Shown: positions 8,708 through 17,752, numbered from the stretch's first letter. The stretch: DNA of 42,383 bases from Candidatus Woesearchaeota archaeon (GCA_018303115.1 JAGVYT010000036.1:1-42383), one strand, 5' to 3'. Numbers and translations are program-made. Notes: generated by a model not told the origin, from the sequence alone.

Positions 8708-9040
8708 TTACTTTTTCAGCAGCATGATGGCAGCGGCCAAGTCTCCATTTGACTCTTCCAATGCTTTCCTGGCGTCTTCATCCGAAACGCCTGTTTGTTC
8801 GGAAACGGTCTTAACGTCATCCTCAGAAATCTCAACTGTTGCAGGGCGCTCCTCGACATTGCCGGTTATCTGGAAGCTGTCCTGGCCCATCACGTTTACC
8901 TTGACAACCTTGGGATTTGCTATGACAATATCTTTTCCCTCTGATTTAATTATAACTTCGGAAGCAGGGATGTCCACCTGCCTGATGCCCATCTTTTTCA
9001 TTGCCTGCTCTACAGCCCTAGGATTCATTCCGGGGAACAT
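8708..9040 (-). CDS. nac: Nascent polypeptide-associated complex protein (archaeal NAC)
   Basis: MFPGMNPRAVEQAMKKMGIRQVDIPASEVIIKSEGKDIVIANPKV.. plus C-terminal UBA. Confidence 0.95.
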   Translation of the reverse strand: MFPGMNPRAVEQAMKKMGIRQVDIPASEVIIKSEGKDIVIANPKVVKVNVMGQDSFQITGNVEERPATVEISEDDVKTVSEQTGVSDEDARKALEESNGDLAAAIMLLKK

Positions 9041-9110
9041 AATGCCAAAGAATTAACAGATATTATTTAAAGGTTCTGATGAAACGGCGTCATTGAAAAG
9101 TTGCTGTGTT

Positions 9111-9269
9111 TTAGCCGGTTGTGTGCAGAAACGCCTCAAGCGCTATTATGACAATTGCGAGTATTATAACGTGGCTTGGCTTAATCTGGAGCTTGCTTTT
9201 GTATTCGTCATAATATCTAACAAGGCCTCCCTGAGAGGAGGGCAGCATCACTCTTTGGTCCTGCGGCAT
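9111..9269 (-). CDS. Preprotein translocase subunit Sec61-beta (archaeal SecG), apparently frameshifted near 9170-9176
   Basis: Minus strand: MPQDQRVMLPSSQGGLVRYYDEYKSKLQIKP, then in the +1 frame HVIILAIVIIALEAFLHTTG*; LPSSxGGLVRYxDE plus C-terminal TM is the Sec61-beta pattern. Missing from the ORF track. Confidence 0.75.
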   Translation of the reverse strand: MPQDQRVMLPSSQGGLVRYYDEYKSKLQIKPSHVIILAIVIIALEAFLHTTG

Positions 9270-9411
9270 ACAATCGAGTAAGAGGGATTGATATTAAAAT
9301 GTTTGGTTTGCATGGTCGGATTCTTCAAGAAATCCTCTCACTTTCCCAATCACACGGAGCCTTGCTTCTCAATCGCAAAGAATTTAAAAGCTGCCTTAGT
9401 CCTGAGGAGCT

Positions 9412-12105
9412 ATGGCAGGTGCGGACTTCAACAAAATAGCAGTAAAATGGCAGAAACGCTGGGAGGATAAAAAAACCTTCAAAGTCAAGCCAGACTCTAA
9501 TAAAAAGAAATATTTTTGCTTAGAAATGCTGCCATATCCTTCTGGTCAGGGCCTCCATATGGGTCATGTAAGAAATTACTCCATAGGCGATTCGTATGCA
9601 AGGTATAAAAGGATGAGGGGGTTTAATGTTCTCCATCCAATGGGTTATGACGCGTTTGGGCTGCCTGCGGAAAATGCGGCAATCAAGAACAAGGTTGATC
9701 CAAAAAGTTGGACAGAGAGCAACATGGCATTAATGGGCCAGCAAATGAAGATGCTTGGTTTAAGCTATGACTGGGATCGTGAAATAGCTACATGCACTCC
9801 AGAATATTACAGATGGAACCAGTGGATATTCCTTCAGCTGCTAAAGCGAGGACTTGCATACAAGAAAAAATCTCCTGTAAACTGGTGCGGGAGCTGCGCA
9901 ACAGTATTGGCAAACGAGCAGGTGCATGACGGGAACTGCTGGAGATGCGGGAATGCCGTCATTGAGAAAGAGCTTGAGCAGTGGTTTTTCAAGATAACTG
10001 CTTATGCAGATGAACTCCTAACCGGCCTTGACCATGTTCAGAGCTGGGCGGAACGAGTCAAGACGATGCAGCGCAACTGGATTGGGAAGAGCGAGGGCTT
10101 GGAAGAGTATTGGAAAGTTGATGGAATGAACATAAAACTTGCTACTTTTACAACGTGGCCGCACACAACTTATGGCACCACTTTTCTTGTAATAGCGCCG
10201 GAGCATCCGCTCGTTGAAAGGCTGGTGAATGGGACAAAATATGAGGGAGACGCGAAAAAATTTATCGAGAAAATAAAGAAGCAGAAAATTTCAGACAGGG
10301 TAAATGTTGAAAAGGCGAAAGAAGGATTCTTCACAGGCAGATATGCAATCAACCATGCCACCGGATGGAGAATACCTGTCTGGATAGCCAATTTCGCAAT
10401 AATGGAATACGGCACTGGCATTGTCAAATGCACTCCTGCGCATGACTTACGCGATTTTGATTTTGCCAAGAAATACGGGCTGAAGATATTTGTTGTGGTA
10501 ACGCCAAAAGGGCAGAAGTTAAAAGCAGAAGAAATGAGGGAAGCATTTGTTGAAGAAGGTGTAATGATAAATGCCGGTAAATTTGATGGGATGGGTAGTG
10601 TAAAGGCCAGAAAAGCCACAGCAGATTTTTTTGTAAAGCAGGGCAGTGCAAAGTATACAACAGCCTACAAGCTCCGCGACTGGCTTATTTCGCGCCAGAG
10701 ATACTGGGGAACGCCAATACCCATAATTTATTGCGGCAAATGCGGGGCTATGCCGGTTCCTGAAAATGAGTTGCCTGTAAAGCTCCCGGAGCCAGAAAGG
10801 GTGAAGTTTACAGGGCAGGGAAACCCTTTGGAAAGTTGTAACGAGTTTGTTAATGCGAAATGCCCGAACTGCAAGTCTGATGCAAAACGCGAAACAGACA
10901 CGATGGATACTTTCGTTGACAGCAGCTGGTATTTTTTCCGCTACTGCAGCCCTAAAGAAGATAAAAAGCCCTTTAACGAAGAGGCAGCCTACTGGATGCC
11001 TGTTGACCGGTACATTGGCGGGATAGAGCATGCCATAATGCACTTGCTTTACGCAAGGTTTTTAACAAAAGCGTTAAGGGATATAGGAGTTACAACAGTT
11101 GACGAGCCTTTCGTCAACCTGCTGAACCAGGGAATGGTGCTGAAAGACGGAATGGTAATGAGCAAGAGCAAAGGCAACATTGTAGACCCCCGCGAAATAA
11201 TCGGCAAATACGGCCCTGATACCGCAAGACTGTTCATTCTATTCTCCTCCATGCCTGAAAAAGAGATTGAATGGTCTGACGAAGGGGTGGAAGGCAGCTT
11301 CAGGCTGCTGAAGAGAGTCTATCACCTTGCTGCAAGCAAGCCGGATTACAAAAAAGGCACTGACAACAAAGACAAGCACATATTAAGCAAAACACACCAG
11401 ACAATAAAGCAAGTGACTGAATTCTGTGAGGGGCTAAAGCCAAACATGGCAATTGGAAAGATTATTGAACTGGTAAATCACCTATACAAGTACAGGAAAG
11501 GCAGGGTTGACAAGAAGGTCTACAAAGAGGCCCTGATGAATCTTACCTTGTTAATAGCCCCTTTCGCGCCGCACCTCGCAGAAGAGGTCTGGGAAAAGCT
11601 TGGAAACAAAAAGATGGTCAGCTTTGAGAGCTGGCCTGAGTATGACCAGAGCAGGATAGACAGCAACGCAGAGTTCGCAGAAGAGCTTGCCCACGTTATC
11701 TTGTCTGATATCGAAAGGATACGTGAACTGGCAAAGATAGAAGAGCCGAAAAAGGTTACAATCATTACAGCAGCGCCGTGGAAATACTCGCTGATGCGCG
11801 CATTGACCGGGATAATAAGTGAAACCAGAGATATGAAAGCAATTATGGGAACGTGCATGGATGAGAAAGCTGTAAAAGCCAATGCAAAAGAGGCTGTAAA
11901 GATAATACAAACGCTTCTTAAGAACAACAGCAAAATCCCAAAGGTGCTGCTTGAAGAGAAAAAAGAACTTGAGGCATACAAGGCGGCAGCTGAATCAATA
12001 AAACAGGAATACGGGGTAAAGGCGGAAATAGTTGCTGAAAAAGAATCTAAAGAGGCAAAGGCAAGGCAGGCATTGCCAGGAAAGCCGGCAATTGTAATAG
12101 AATGA
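9412..12105 (+). CDS. leuS: Leucyl-tRNA synthetase, bacterial type
   Basis: MLPYPSGQGLHMGHVRNYSIGDSYARYKRMRGFNVLHPMGYDAFGLPAENAAIK, ..LSYDWDREIATCTPEYYRW..NWCGSCATVLANEQV, KMSKS-type VMSKSKGN. Confidence 0.96.
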   Translation: MAGADFNKIAVKWQKRWEDKKTFKVKPDSNKKKYFCLEMLPYPSGQGLHMGHVRNYSIGDSYARYKRMRGFNVLHPMGYDAFGLPAENAAIKNKVDPKSWTESNMALMGQQMKMLGLSYDWDREIATCTPEYYRWNQWIFLQLLKRGLAYKKKSPVNWCGSCATVLANEQVHDGNCWRCGNAVIEKELEQWFFKITAYADELLTGLDHVQSWAERVKTMQRNWIGKSEGLEEYWKVDGMNIKLATFTTWPHTTYGTTFLVIAPEHPLVERLVNGTKYEGDAKKFIEKIKKQKISDRVNVEKAKEGFFTGRYAINHATGWRIPVWIANFAIMEYGTGIVKCTPAHDLRDFDFAKKYGLKIFVVVTPKGQKLKAEEMREAFVEEGVMINAGKFDGMGSVKARKATADFFVKQGSAKYTTAYKLRDWLISRQRYWGTPIPIIYCGKCGAMPVPENELPVKLPEPERVKFTGQGNPLESCNEFVNAKCPNCKSDAKRETDTMDTFVDSSWYFFRYCSPKEDKKPFNEEAAYWMPVDRYIGGIEHAIMHLLYARFLTKALRDIGVTTVDEPFVNLLNQGMVLKDGMVMSKSKGNIVDPREIIGKYGPDTARLFILFSSMPEKEIEWSDEGVEGSFRLLKRVYHLAASKPDYKKGTDNKDKHILSKTHQTIKQVTEFCEGLKPNMAIGKIIELVNHLYKYRKGRVDKKVYKEALMNLTLLIAPFAPHLAEEVWEKLGNKKMVSFESWPEYDQSRIDSNAEFAEELAHVILSDIERIRELAKIEEPKKVTIITAAPWKYSLMRALTGIISETRDMKAIMGTCMDEKAVKANAKEAVKIIQTLLKNNSKIPKVLLEEKKELEAYKAAAESIKQEYGVKAEIVAEKESKEAKARQALPGKPAIVIE

Positions 12106-12881
12106 GATTTTCAATAAAAAAAGCGCTGGTTTCGTATTGTGTGCATAATTACAAGACCCTCAGACTTGTTGAAAGGGCTTTGGCCAAGAACAGGATTGAT
12201 TTTAAATGCGTAAACAGGGAAATGCTGACAAAAAACCAAATCCGCAACAAGGATTTGATAATATCTGTAGGAGGGGACGGAACTTTTTTAAGAACCGCCC
12301 ACCTCGTGGACAAAACCCCGGTTTTTGTTGTAAGTTCTGATGTGAACTACAACGAGGCGTTTTACGGCAGGGCAACCATAAAGGACTTTGAAAGGAAAAT
12401 TAAGCTAATTCTTAATGGAAAATCCAAGATAACAAAGCTGCCAAGGCTCGAGGCAAGAATTAACAAGAAAAAGGTTCCGATGCTCGCTGTTAATGAGGTT
12501 TTCGTTGGAAGCAGGCACCCTTACCATACCTCAAGGTATATCTTGAAGGTAAAAGGAAAAAGCGAACTCCAAAAGAGCTCCGGAGTTCTCGTTACAACAA
12601 GAACCGGAAGCAGCGGATGGGCGAAAAGCGCTGCAAAGAAAAAACTGTCAATACCAAAAACAGGCTTTGGTTTTGTGGTAAGGGAACCATACATAGGAAG
12701 ACTTACAAAATCAAAGCTGCTTCTTGGGTCCTTATCAGCAAAAGAGACATTAAGAATAACCTCACTAAACCACCAAGGGGTTGTTGTAGTTGATTCCTCC
12801 GAGAAGGAATTCGGGTTTGTAGATGGGGATAAGCTTGAAGTTAAAGTTTCTAAAAAGCCGCTGAACTTCGTGGAATTCTGA
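12102..12881 (+). CDS. nadK: NAD kinase
   Basis: ISVGGDGTFLRTAHLV (GGDGT), SSDVNYNEAF, TTRTGSSGWAKSA. Confidence 0.85.
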   Translation: MRFSIKKALVSYCVHNYKTLRLVERALAKNRIDFKCVNREMLTKNQIRNKDLIISVGGDGTFLRTAHLVDKTPVFVVSSDVNYNEAFYGRATIKDFERKIKLILNGKSKITKLPRLEARINKKKVPMLAVNEVFVGSRHPYHTSRYILKVKGKSELQKSSGVLVTTRTGSSGWAKSAAKKKLSIPKTGFGFVVREPYIGRLTKSKLLLGSLSAKETLRITSLNHQGVVVVDSSEKEFGFVDGDKLEVKVSKKPLNFVEF

Positions 12882-12934
12882 ATCGGCTTAAGCCAGAGCC
12901 TCATCCGCAGGATGTTTAAATATTATGACAAAAA

Positions 12935-13210
12935 GCAGGCAGGCACGCCAGCGATTGGGACAAACGTTAGCTGAAAGTTCACCTTAGCTTTTCCTCGCTT
13001 CCGCACCCCCTCAAGCGCCATTGCAAATGATTAACGCTGCTCTGTTCCCAGCCTGACGTGGTTTTCAAACGCAACAACCCTGAAGGACAGAAGGTCAACG
13101 TACGAGCCAAGACCTCCGGCTGCAGCCTGAACCGCTTGCCAGCTTCACCCCGCCATAAAGCCCGTTTGCAGTTACAGGAGAGGGCTGACCTCCCGGCATA
13201 GCCTGCCCAT
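12935..13210 (-). ncRNA. Archaeal SRP (7S) RNA
   Basis: Minus strand: Alu-domain GGUCAGCCCUCUCCUGUAACUGCAAACGGGCUUUAUGGCGGGGUGAAG; helix-8 core GUCAGGCUGGGAACAGAGCAGCGUUAAUC; 5' GGGCAGGC pairs with 3' GCCUGCCU, followed by a U run; TATA-like GCTTTAAAAA upstream. Confidence 0.9.
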
Positions 13211-13420
13211 GAAAAGGGGAGACATCAGGGTTTTTAAAGCTTATCACGGTTTTAAGTAAACTTTCCAAGTGCCCATTTGCTGACTGCGGTTCTCCTAACC
13301 AAGCAAACAGTTTTGGCGCATTCAGCAACAGCAAGGCGGTGTGCACTTAACAACTTGACTTAACACTCAGTTGGATAATGTCAAGAAGAGAAAACGAAAC
13401 ACGCGTAAGTTGACATCATC

Positions 13421-14317
13421 CTATAATATAAAGCGGATAAACCCGTACCCAATAAAGCACCCTGCGCTTACGAAGGGCATTGCCGGGTAGAACTTGCCTT
13501 TCTTGCTGATAAGGAAGAGGACAGCAAGCCCCAAGGCTGCAAATGCCGGGATTAGAAAAGACGCCTGAAAGCCGACATTAGCCATCACAGTTCCCGCAAA
13601 CAAGAGCGGGAATCCGATGTCCCCCCCGCCAATTATCGCAACTTTCTCTTCTTTTGGGATTTTTTTGCCGGCTTTAATTTTTTTATTTTTAATAGCGGCA
13701 GTGGTTTTAGTGACTAAAGGAATGGTCTTTGGAATTGCTAATCCTGCAAACAGGTTGGAGGCTGTCTGGAATTTAGCCATCTTTACCATGTGCCTGCTTT
13801 TCCACACAGCATACATGTCATAAGCAGATATTAACAGGAGCAACACAGATGCCGAGAAAACATTCATAATCGGGACAAATATTGCTGCCAGCCCGCTGTA
13901 GATGAACAATTCCGTTAAATTATGGATTATGAAGTTGGGCTTTAAGACTTTCATAACAGCAGCTATGAAAGCGGCAAATAGCGCCATTGCCTGGGGTATA
14001 AAAGCTGCCCAGGCGATTGCCAATGAGAGCGTTACAGCCAGAAAATACCAGAGTTTCCAAAGGTTGAACCTGCGGAACTTCATTATCAAAAGAAGAATGC
14101 CAGTGCCGATAAGAATTGCGACGGCTATAAATACGAAGGCATAATCAGGTGCGATGTCAGGCCTTTCAATCCCTGCAGGAAGCTCCTTGTACGTAACAAC
14201 GCCCGTTTCTGCTGTCAGTTCCTTGTCAATATAGCTGTCAAGGACAAAAAGCCCTATAAACTGGGCAAGCAGGAATAACGAAAGCAAAACAAGAACAGTG
14301 GAAGGCGGGTGTTTCAT
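13421..14317 (-). CDS. Presenilin/SPP-like aspartyl intramembrane protease (A22-like)
   Basis: Multi-TM; ISAYDMYAVWK (YD), IIGGGDIGFPLLF (GxGD), YPAMPFVSAG (PAL-like). Confidence 0.87.
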   Translation of the reverse strand: MKHPPSTVLVLLSLFLLAQFIGLFVLDSYIDKELTAETGVVTYKELPAGIERPDIAPDYAFVFIAVAILIGTGILLLIMKFRRFNLWKLWYFLAVTLSLAIAWAAFIPQAMALFAAFIAAVMKVLKPNFIIHNLTELFIYSGLAAIFVPIMNVFSASVLLLLISAYDMYAVWKSRHMVKMAKFQTASNLFAGLAIPKTIPLVTKTTAAIKNKKIKAGKKIPKEEKVAIIGGGDIGFPLLFAGTVMANVGFQASFLIPAFAALGLAVLFLISKKGKFYPAMPFVSAGCFIGYGFIRFIL

Positions 14318-14348
14318 GCGGCTATTATTTTATTATGATTATAAAAAG

Positions 14349-14714
14349 CTATCCACTTGCTTCTGCAGCAACACCGAAATACTTAGTTAAAGTTTGGTGG
14401 AGCGGGTGGCGCTTCGGTACGCGACGAACATTAGTCTCGTTTTCACCTGGAATAACCAATTCTTTTAACTCTAAAGCTCTTTCAGGGCTAATCGCAAAAG
14501 GAGGAATGCCCGTATAACCCGCTAATATTTCACAGCTTTTTGGTCCTTCGTTGTCAACTCTTGCCCAGTAAGCACGCTCAGCGTTTAACGCTAAAATAAC
14601 ACTGATACTAGCTACTGCAGCTAATGCAAGAGGGGCTGCAAGAGGGGCTATAACCTTAAGGGCAGCAGAATTTGTTGAAACAAACCTTAACAATTCGTCA
14701 ATTGCCATTTCCAA
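14349..14714 (-). CDS. Hypothetical membrane-anchored protein
   Basis: Intact 121-aa ORF with hydrophobic helix APLAAPLALAAVASISVILAL. Confidence 0.5.
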   Translation of the reverse strand: MEMAIDELLRFVSTNSAALKVIAPLAAPLALAAVASISVILALNAERAYWARVDNEGPKSCEILAGYTGIPPFAISPERALELKELVIPGENETNVRRVPKRHPLHQTLTKYFGVAAEASG

Positions 14715-14753
14715 TAGAATGGGGCATCAAGTATATAAATTATTTTATTCATA

Positions 14754-15197
14754 GTGAGAATAGCCAACAACGCCTGCATAAGGGTTTTCTGCAAGGAAGA
14801 CGAGGACAAAAAGCTCGTGATTGAGAAGATTAAACTGCTATTGCCTTTTGACCTGGAGAAGGAAAAGATAAAACTGGAATGGCAGAGGGCAGAGGGTTTT
14901 GACAGGAAAAGAATGCACGTAATTAAAGCAGCGCTGACAAAAAACAGGTATGTAAACGCTTTCATTCAAAATCTCTTGGACAAGCTTGGTGACGGGAAAA
15001 AAACGCTCTTGGAGCAGCTTGACTCAAGGCTTGACAACGACCTGAACTTTTTTATGAGGCTGGACAAGGATATGCTGACAAAGGGTAAATTCGTGCTGAC
15101 AGACTCTGGTAACTGCTACCACATAAGAATCAACATAGCCTCCTTCCCGAAGAAAAGGGAAAAGGCGGTTGCTGTGCTGAAGGGGTTGTTAAGGTAA
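14754..15197 (+). CDS. RNA-binding / exosome-associated protein (COG1325-like)
   Basis: ACIRVFCKEDEDKKLVIEKIKLLLPFD..KNRYVNAFIQNLLDKLGDGKKTLLEQLDSRLDNDLNFFMRLDKD. Confidence 0.6.
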   Translation: MRIANNACIRVFCKEDEDKKLVIEKIKLLLPFDLEKEKIKLEWQRAEGFDRKRMHVIKAALTKNRYVNAFIQNLLDKLGDGKKTLLEQLDSRLDNDLNFFMRLDKDMLTKGKFVLTDSGNCYHIRINIASFPKKREKAVAVLKGLLR

Positions 15198-15235
15198 AAA
15201 CTGGTTTGATGAAAAGCACGAATTCTGTTTCTCAA

Positions 15236-15273
15236 TTTTCCCTCTTCCTTATTTTTGTCAGGAGGAGGGAAAA
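15236..15273. repeat. 14-bp stem-loop, TTTTCCCTCTTCCT / AGGAGGAGGGAAAA
   Basis: 15236-15249 pairs with 15260-15273, 10-nt loop. Confidence 0.7.
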
Positions 15274-15384
15274 TGAGGTATGCCAGCAAAAAAATTCTAA
15301 AAAACCGAAAACAATATATTTGGCTGACTTAAACGTTTTCTCGGGGATTTTTATTACTACAAAAGTTGAAAAGCTAAAGGCTAA

Positions 15385-16119
15385 GGCAAAAGAGATCCTG
15401 GCGGCAGCCTGTCTGCAACTGAAATAATGGTTGCACTGTTCTACCACCATATGAAGTATGATGCGAAAAAGCCTGACTGGCCTGACCGCGACAGGTTCAT
15501 TTTGAGCAAAGGCCACTGCACGCCTGTGCTTTACACTGTTTTTGCAGACGTAGGGTATTTTCCTAAAGAAGAATTGAAAACATTCAGGAGGCTTGGCAGA
15601 CTAACAGGCCATCCAAACCCGAAGCTTCCTGGAGTGGAGATAGCAACCGGCTCGCTTGGGCAGGGGCTCTCTGCAGGGCATGGCATGGCGCTTGCAGGAA
15701 AGCTTGACGGAAAGGATTATCGTGTTTACGTATTGCTCGGGGATGGGGAGCTAAATGAGGGCAGTGTCTGGGAAGCTGTTATGAGCGCTGCACAGTTCAA
15801 GTCAGATAACCTGATTGCAATAGTGGACAACAACAGGGTTGCCCAAGACAGCATAACATCAAAGTTAAAGGAGGTTGAGCCTGTTGACAAAAAGTTTGAG
15901 GCATTCGGGTGGCATGCCATAAGGATTAACGGGCATGACATTCCTGCAATAATTGATGCTTTGGAAGACGCAGCAGAAGTTAAAGGAAAGCCAACTGTAA
16001 TAGTTGCTGACACGATAAAAGGGAAGGGCGTCTCATTCATGGAAGGGCAGAACAAATGGCACGGCAAAGCGCCAAATGACGAGCAGCTAAAACAGGCGCT
16101 GGAGGAACTTAATGGCTAA
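15385..16119 (+). CDS. Transketolase N-terminal subunit, N-terminus disrupted (annotatable ORF starts at 15427)
   Basis: PGGSLSATEIMVALFYHHMK..RDRFILSKGHCTPVLYTVF..GDGELNEGSVWEA; upstream KVEKLKAKAKEI lies in another frame (end of ORF 15206-15427). Confidence 0.88.
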   Translation, partial: GKRDPGGSLSATEIMVALFYHHMKYDAKKPDWPDRDRFILSKGHCTPVLYTVFADVGYFPKEELKTFRRLGRLTGHPNPKLPGVEIATGSLGQGLSAGHGMALAGKLDGKDYRVYVLLGDGELNEGSVWEAVMSAAQFKSDNLIAIVDNNRVAQDSITSKLKEVEPVDKKFEAFGWHAIRINGHDIPAIIDALEDAAEVKGKPTVIVADTIKGKGVSFMEGQNKWHGKAPNDEQLKQALEELNG

Positions 16120-17044
16120 AGCAGCGACCAGGGACGGCTACGGAAATGGATTGCTGAAAATAGGCGGCAATAAGGACGTTGTAGTTTTGGATGCAGGAGT
16201 TTCTGACTCAACAAGAAGCGAAAAGTTCAAGGAAAAATACCCTGAACGCTTCTTTAATATGGGGATAAGCGAGATGGACATGGTAGGCACTGCAGCAGGC
16301 TTTGCAAAATGCGGCAAGATACCCTTTGCATCAAGTTTTGCCTCTTTTCTAATGGGAAGGACGCAGGACCACCAGCTTGTCTCGGTAGCCTATTCTGAAA
16401 GCAACGTAAAACTGATAGCCAGCCATGCAGGAGTTGCCATAGGAGAGGACGGGCCGACAGCGCAGGCGGTAAATGACGTTGGAATGGCAAGGGCAATGCC
16501 TACAATGATTGTCATTGAGCCCGCTGACGCAGTTGAGGCGGAGAAGGTTGTTGAGTTTCTTGTCGGGCACAAAGGGCCTGCTTACGTGAGGCTGGGAAGG
16601 CCTGAAGTTGAAACGATTTACGATGACAGTTATAAGTTTAAATTAGGAAAGGCTTCTTTACTGAAGGGGGGCGGGGACGCTGCGATAATTGCCTCTGGGA
16701 TAATGGTGCAGGAGTCTTTGAAAGCTGCCGAGTTGCTGAAAAATGAAGGAATAGAGGCAGCAGTAGTTAACATGTCATCAATAAAACCTATTGATGAAAA
16801 GGCAATAGTAGATGCTGCTAAGACAGGAGTGCTAATAGCTGCGCAGGACCACAACATTTACGGAGGGCTTGGGGACGCTGTTGCAGCGGTGATAGCGAAA
16901 AAGACTCTGGATGTGAAGTTTGACGTTGTCGGCATCAAGGACGGATTTGCAGAGTCAGACTCTCAGGAAGTGCTGTTTAAGAAATACGGGATGGATTCCG
17001 AGGCGATTGCGAATGCGGTTAAAAAGGCCGTTTCTCAGAAGTAA
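16112..17044 (+). CDS. Transketolase C-terminal subunit
   Basis: TRDGYGNGLLKIGG..DVVVLDAGVSDSTRSEKFKEKYPERFFNMGISEMDMVGTAAGFA. Confidence 0.94.
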   Translation: MAKAATRDGYGNGLLKIGGNKDVVVLDAGVSDSTRSEKFKEKYPERFFNMGISEMDMVGTAAGFAKCGKIPFASSFASFLMGRTQDHQLVSVAYSESNVKLIASHAGVAIGEDGPTAQAVNDVGMARAMPTMIVIEPADAVEAEKVVEFLVGHKGPAYVRLGRPEVETIYDDSYKFKLGKASLLKGGGDAAIIASGIMVQESLKAAELLKNEGIEAAVVNMSSIKPIDEKAIVDAAKTGVLIAAQDHNIYGGLGDAVAAVIAKKTLDVKFDVVGIKDGFAESDSQEVLFKKYGMDSEAIANAVKKAVSQK

Positions 17045-17086
17045 TTGTTTACTTACGGGTTATTGCAGGCATCTGAACTCTTCCAT

Positions 17087-17117
17087 GATTTTTGTCATTT
17101 TATAATTGTCAAAAATC
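17087..17117. terminator. Candidate hairpin between convergent genes, GATTTTTG / CAAAAATC
   Basis: 8-bp inverted repeat at 17087-17094 and 17110-17117, between tktC(+) and TA(-). Confidence 0.4.
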
Positions 17118-17119
17118 GC

Positions 17120-17452
17120 CTACAACTCAATATTCAACTGATTCTTTTCTTTCACCATCAAAGTTACCTCTTTTCCTTTCTTCAGACCGACAAATTCTGC
17201 CAAGCGCTTAGGCACCCTGATAGCAAGGCTATTGCCAATCTCTGCCACCTTAGTTTTCTTTGCCAATCCGAACAAACCAAGGTCTTTGGATTTTTTTTGA
17301 ATAATTTCAGCGATTCCTGAGTCAAAATATGCCTCGCCGCATTTTTTACATACGTGAGCTTTGTATTTGCCAAATTTAACACCAACTTCCTCATAATCAA
17401 CCAACCTTTCTTCAGTTACAGAGTTGCAAAAAACGCACTTCATTTTGCCCAC
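17120..17452 (-). CDS. YgiT-type zinc finger plus AbrB-like antitoxin
   Basis: MKCVFCN..HVCKKCGEAYFDSG (two CxxC) followed by KVAEIGNSLAIRVPKRLAEFVGLKKGKEVTL (AbrB). Confidence 0.8.
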   Translation of the reverse strand: MGKMKCVFCNSVTEERLVDYEEVGVKFGKYKAHVCKKCGEAYFDSGIAEIIQKKSKDLGLFGLAKKTKVAEIGNSLAIRVPKRLAEFVGLKKGKEVTLMVKEKNQLNIEL

Positions 17453-17658
17453 CTCGCTTCGTAAACAGCAATTATAACTATGCTGCTGTTGCTTTTAGTA
17501 AACACAACTTCGATGCCTGCCATGTTGCTATGCCAAACCGCTCTTTTCTCTTCCTTCCATTTAACTCCTTTCTTTATCGCAGCTTCTATCTCTGCTTTAT
17601 CCAAACCATAAGCATCCATTCTCTCCAAAGCATGCTTTGTGTAAATAAACAATAACAA
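17440..17658 (-). CDS. DUF4258 / MqsR-like putative toxin
   Basis: IYTKHALERMDAYGLDKAEIEAAIKKGVKWKEEKRAVWHSNMAGIEVVFTKSNSSIVIIAVYEA; overlaps the antitoxin ORF. Confidence 0.75.
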   Translation of the reverse strand: MLLFIYTKHALERMDAYGLDKAEIEAAIKKGVKWKEEKRAVWHSNMAGIEVVFTKSNSSIVIIAVYEARWAK

Positions 17659-17752
17659 TCACTCGGATATCCAAAGATATCCCTATGTATATAAATGTTT
17701 GTGTTTGCACCTATCCAAAGGTATTTAAACAAGCTTCTGCTTCTAATTGATT
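17659..17752. promoter_or_regulatory. Divergent promoter with two TATCCAAAGRTAT operator-like boxes
   Basis: Perfect inverted repeat GGATATC-CAAA-GATATCC at 17665-17682; second box CTATCCAAAGGTAT at 17711-17724; TATA-like elements on both strands. Confidence 0.65.

Noticed and set aside
9290-9411. Possible tRNA or leader upstream of leuS
   Set aside because: No T-loop/acceptor pairing could be found; only a TATA-like AATTTAAAAG near 9382.
10170-11043. Long antisense ORFs within leuS
   Set aside because: Antisense shadows of a clear sense gene.
13095-13346. 83-aa minus-strand ORF
   Set aside because: Overlaps the SRP RNA; no coding signal.
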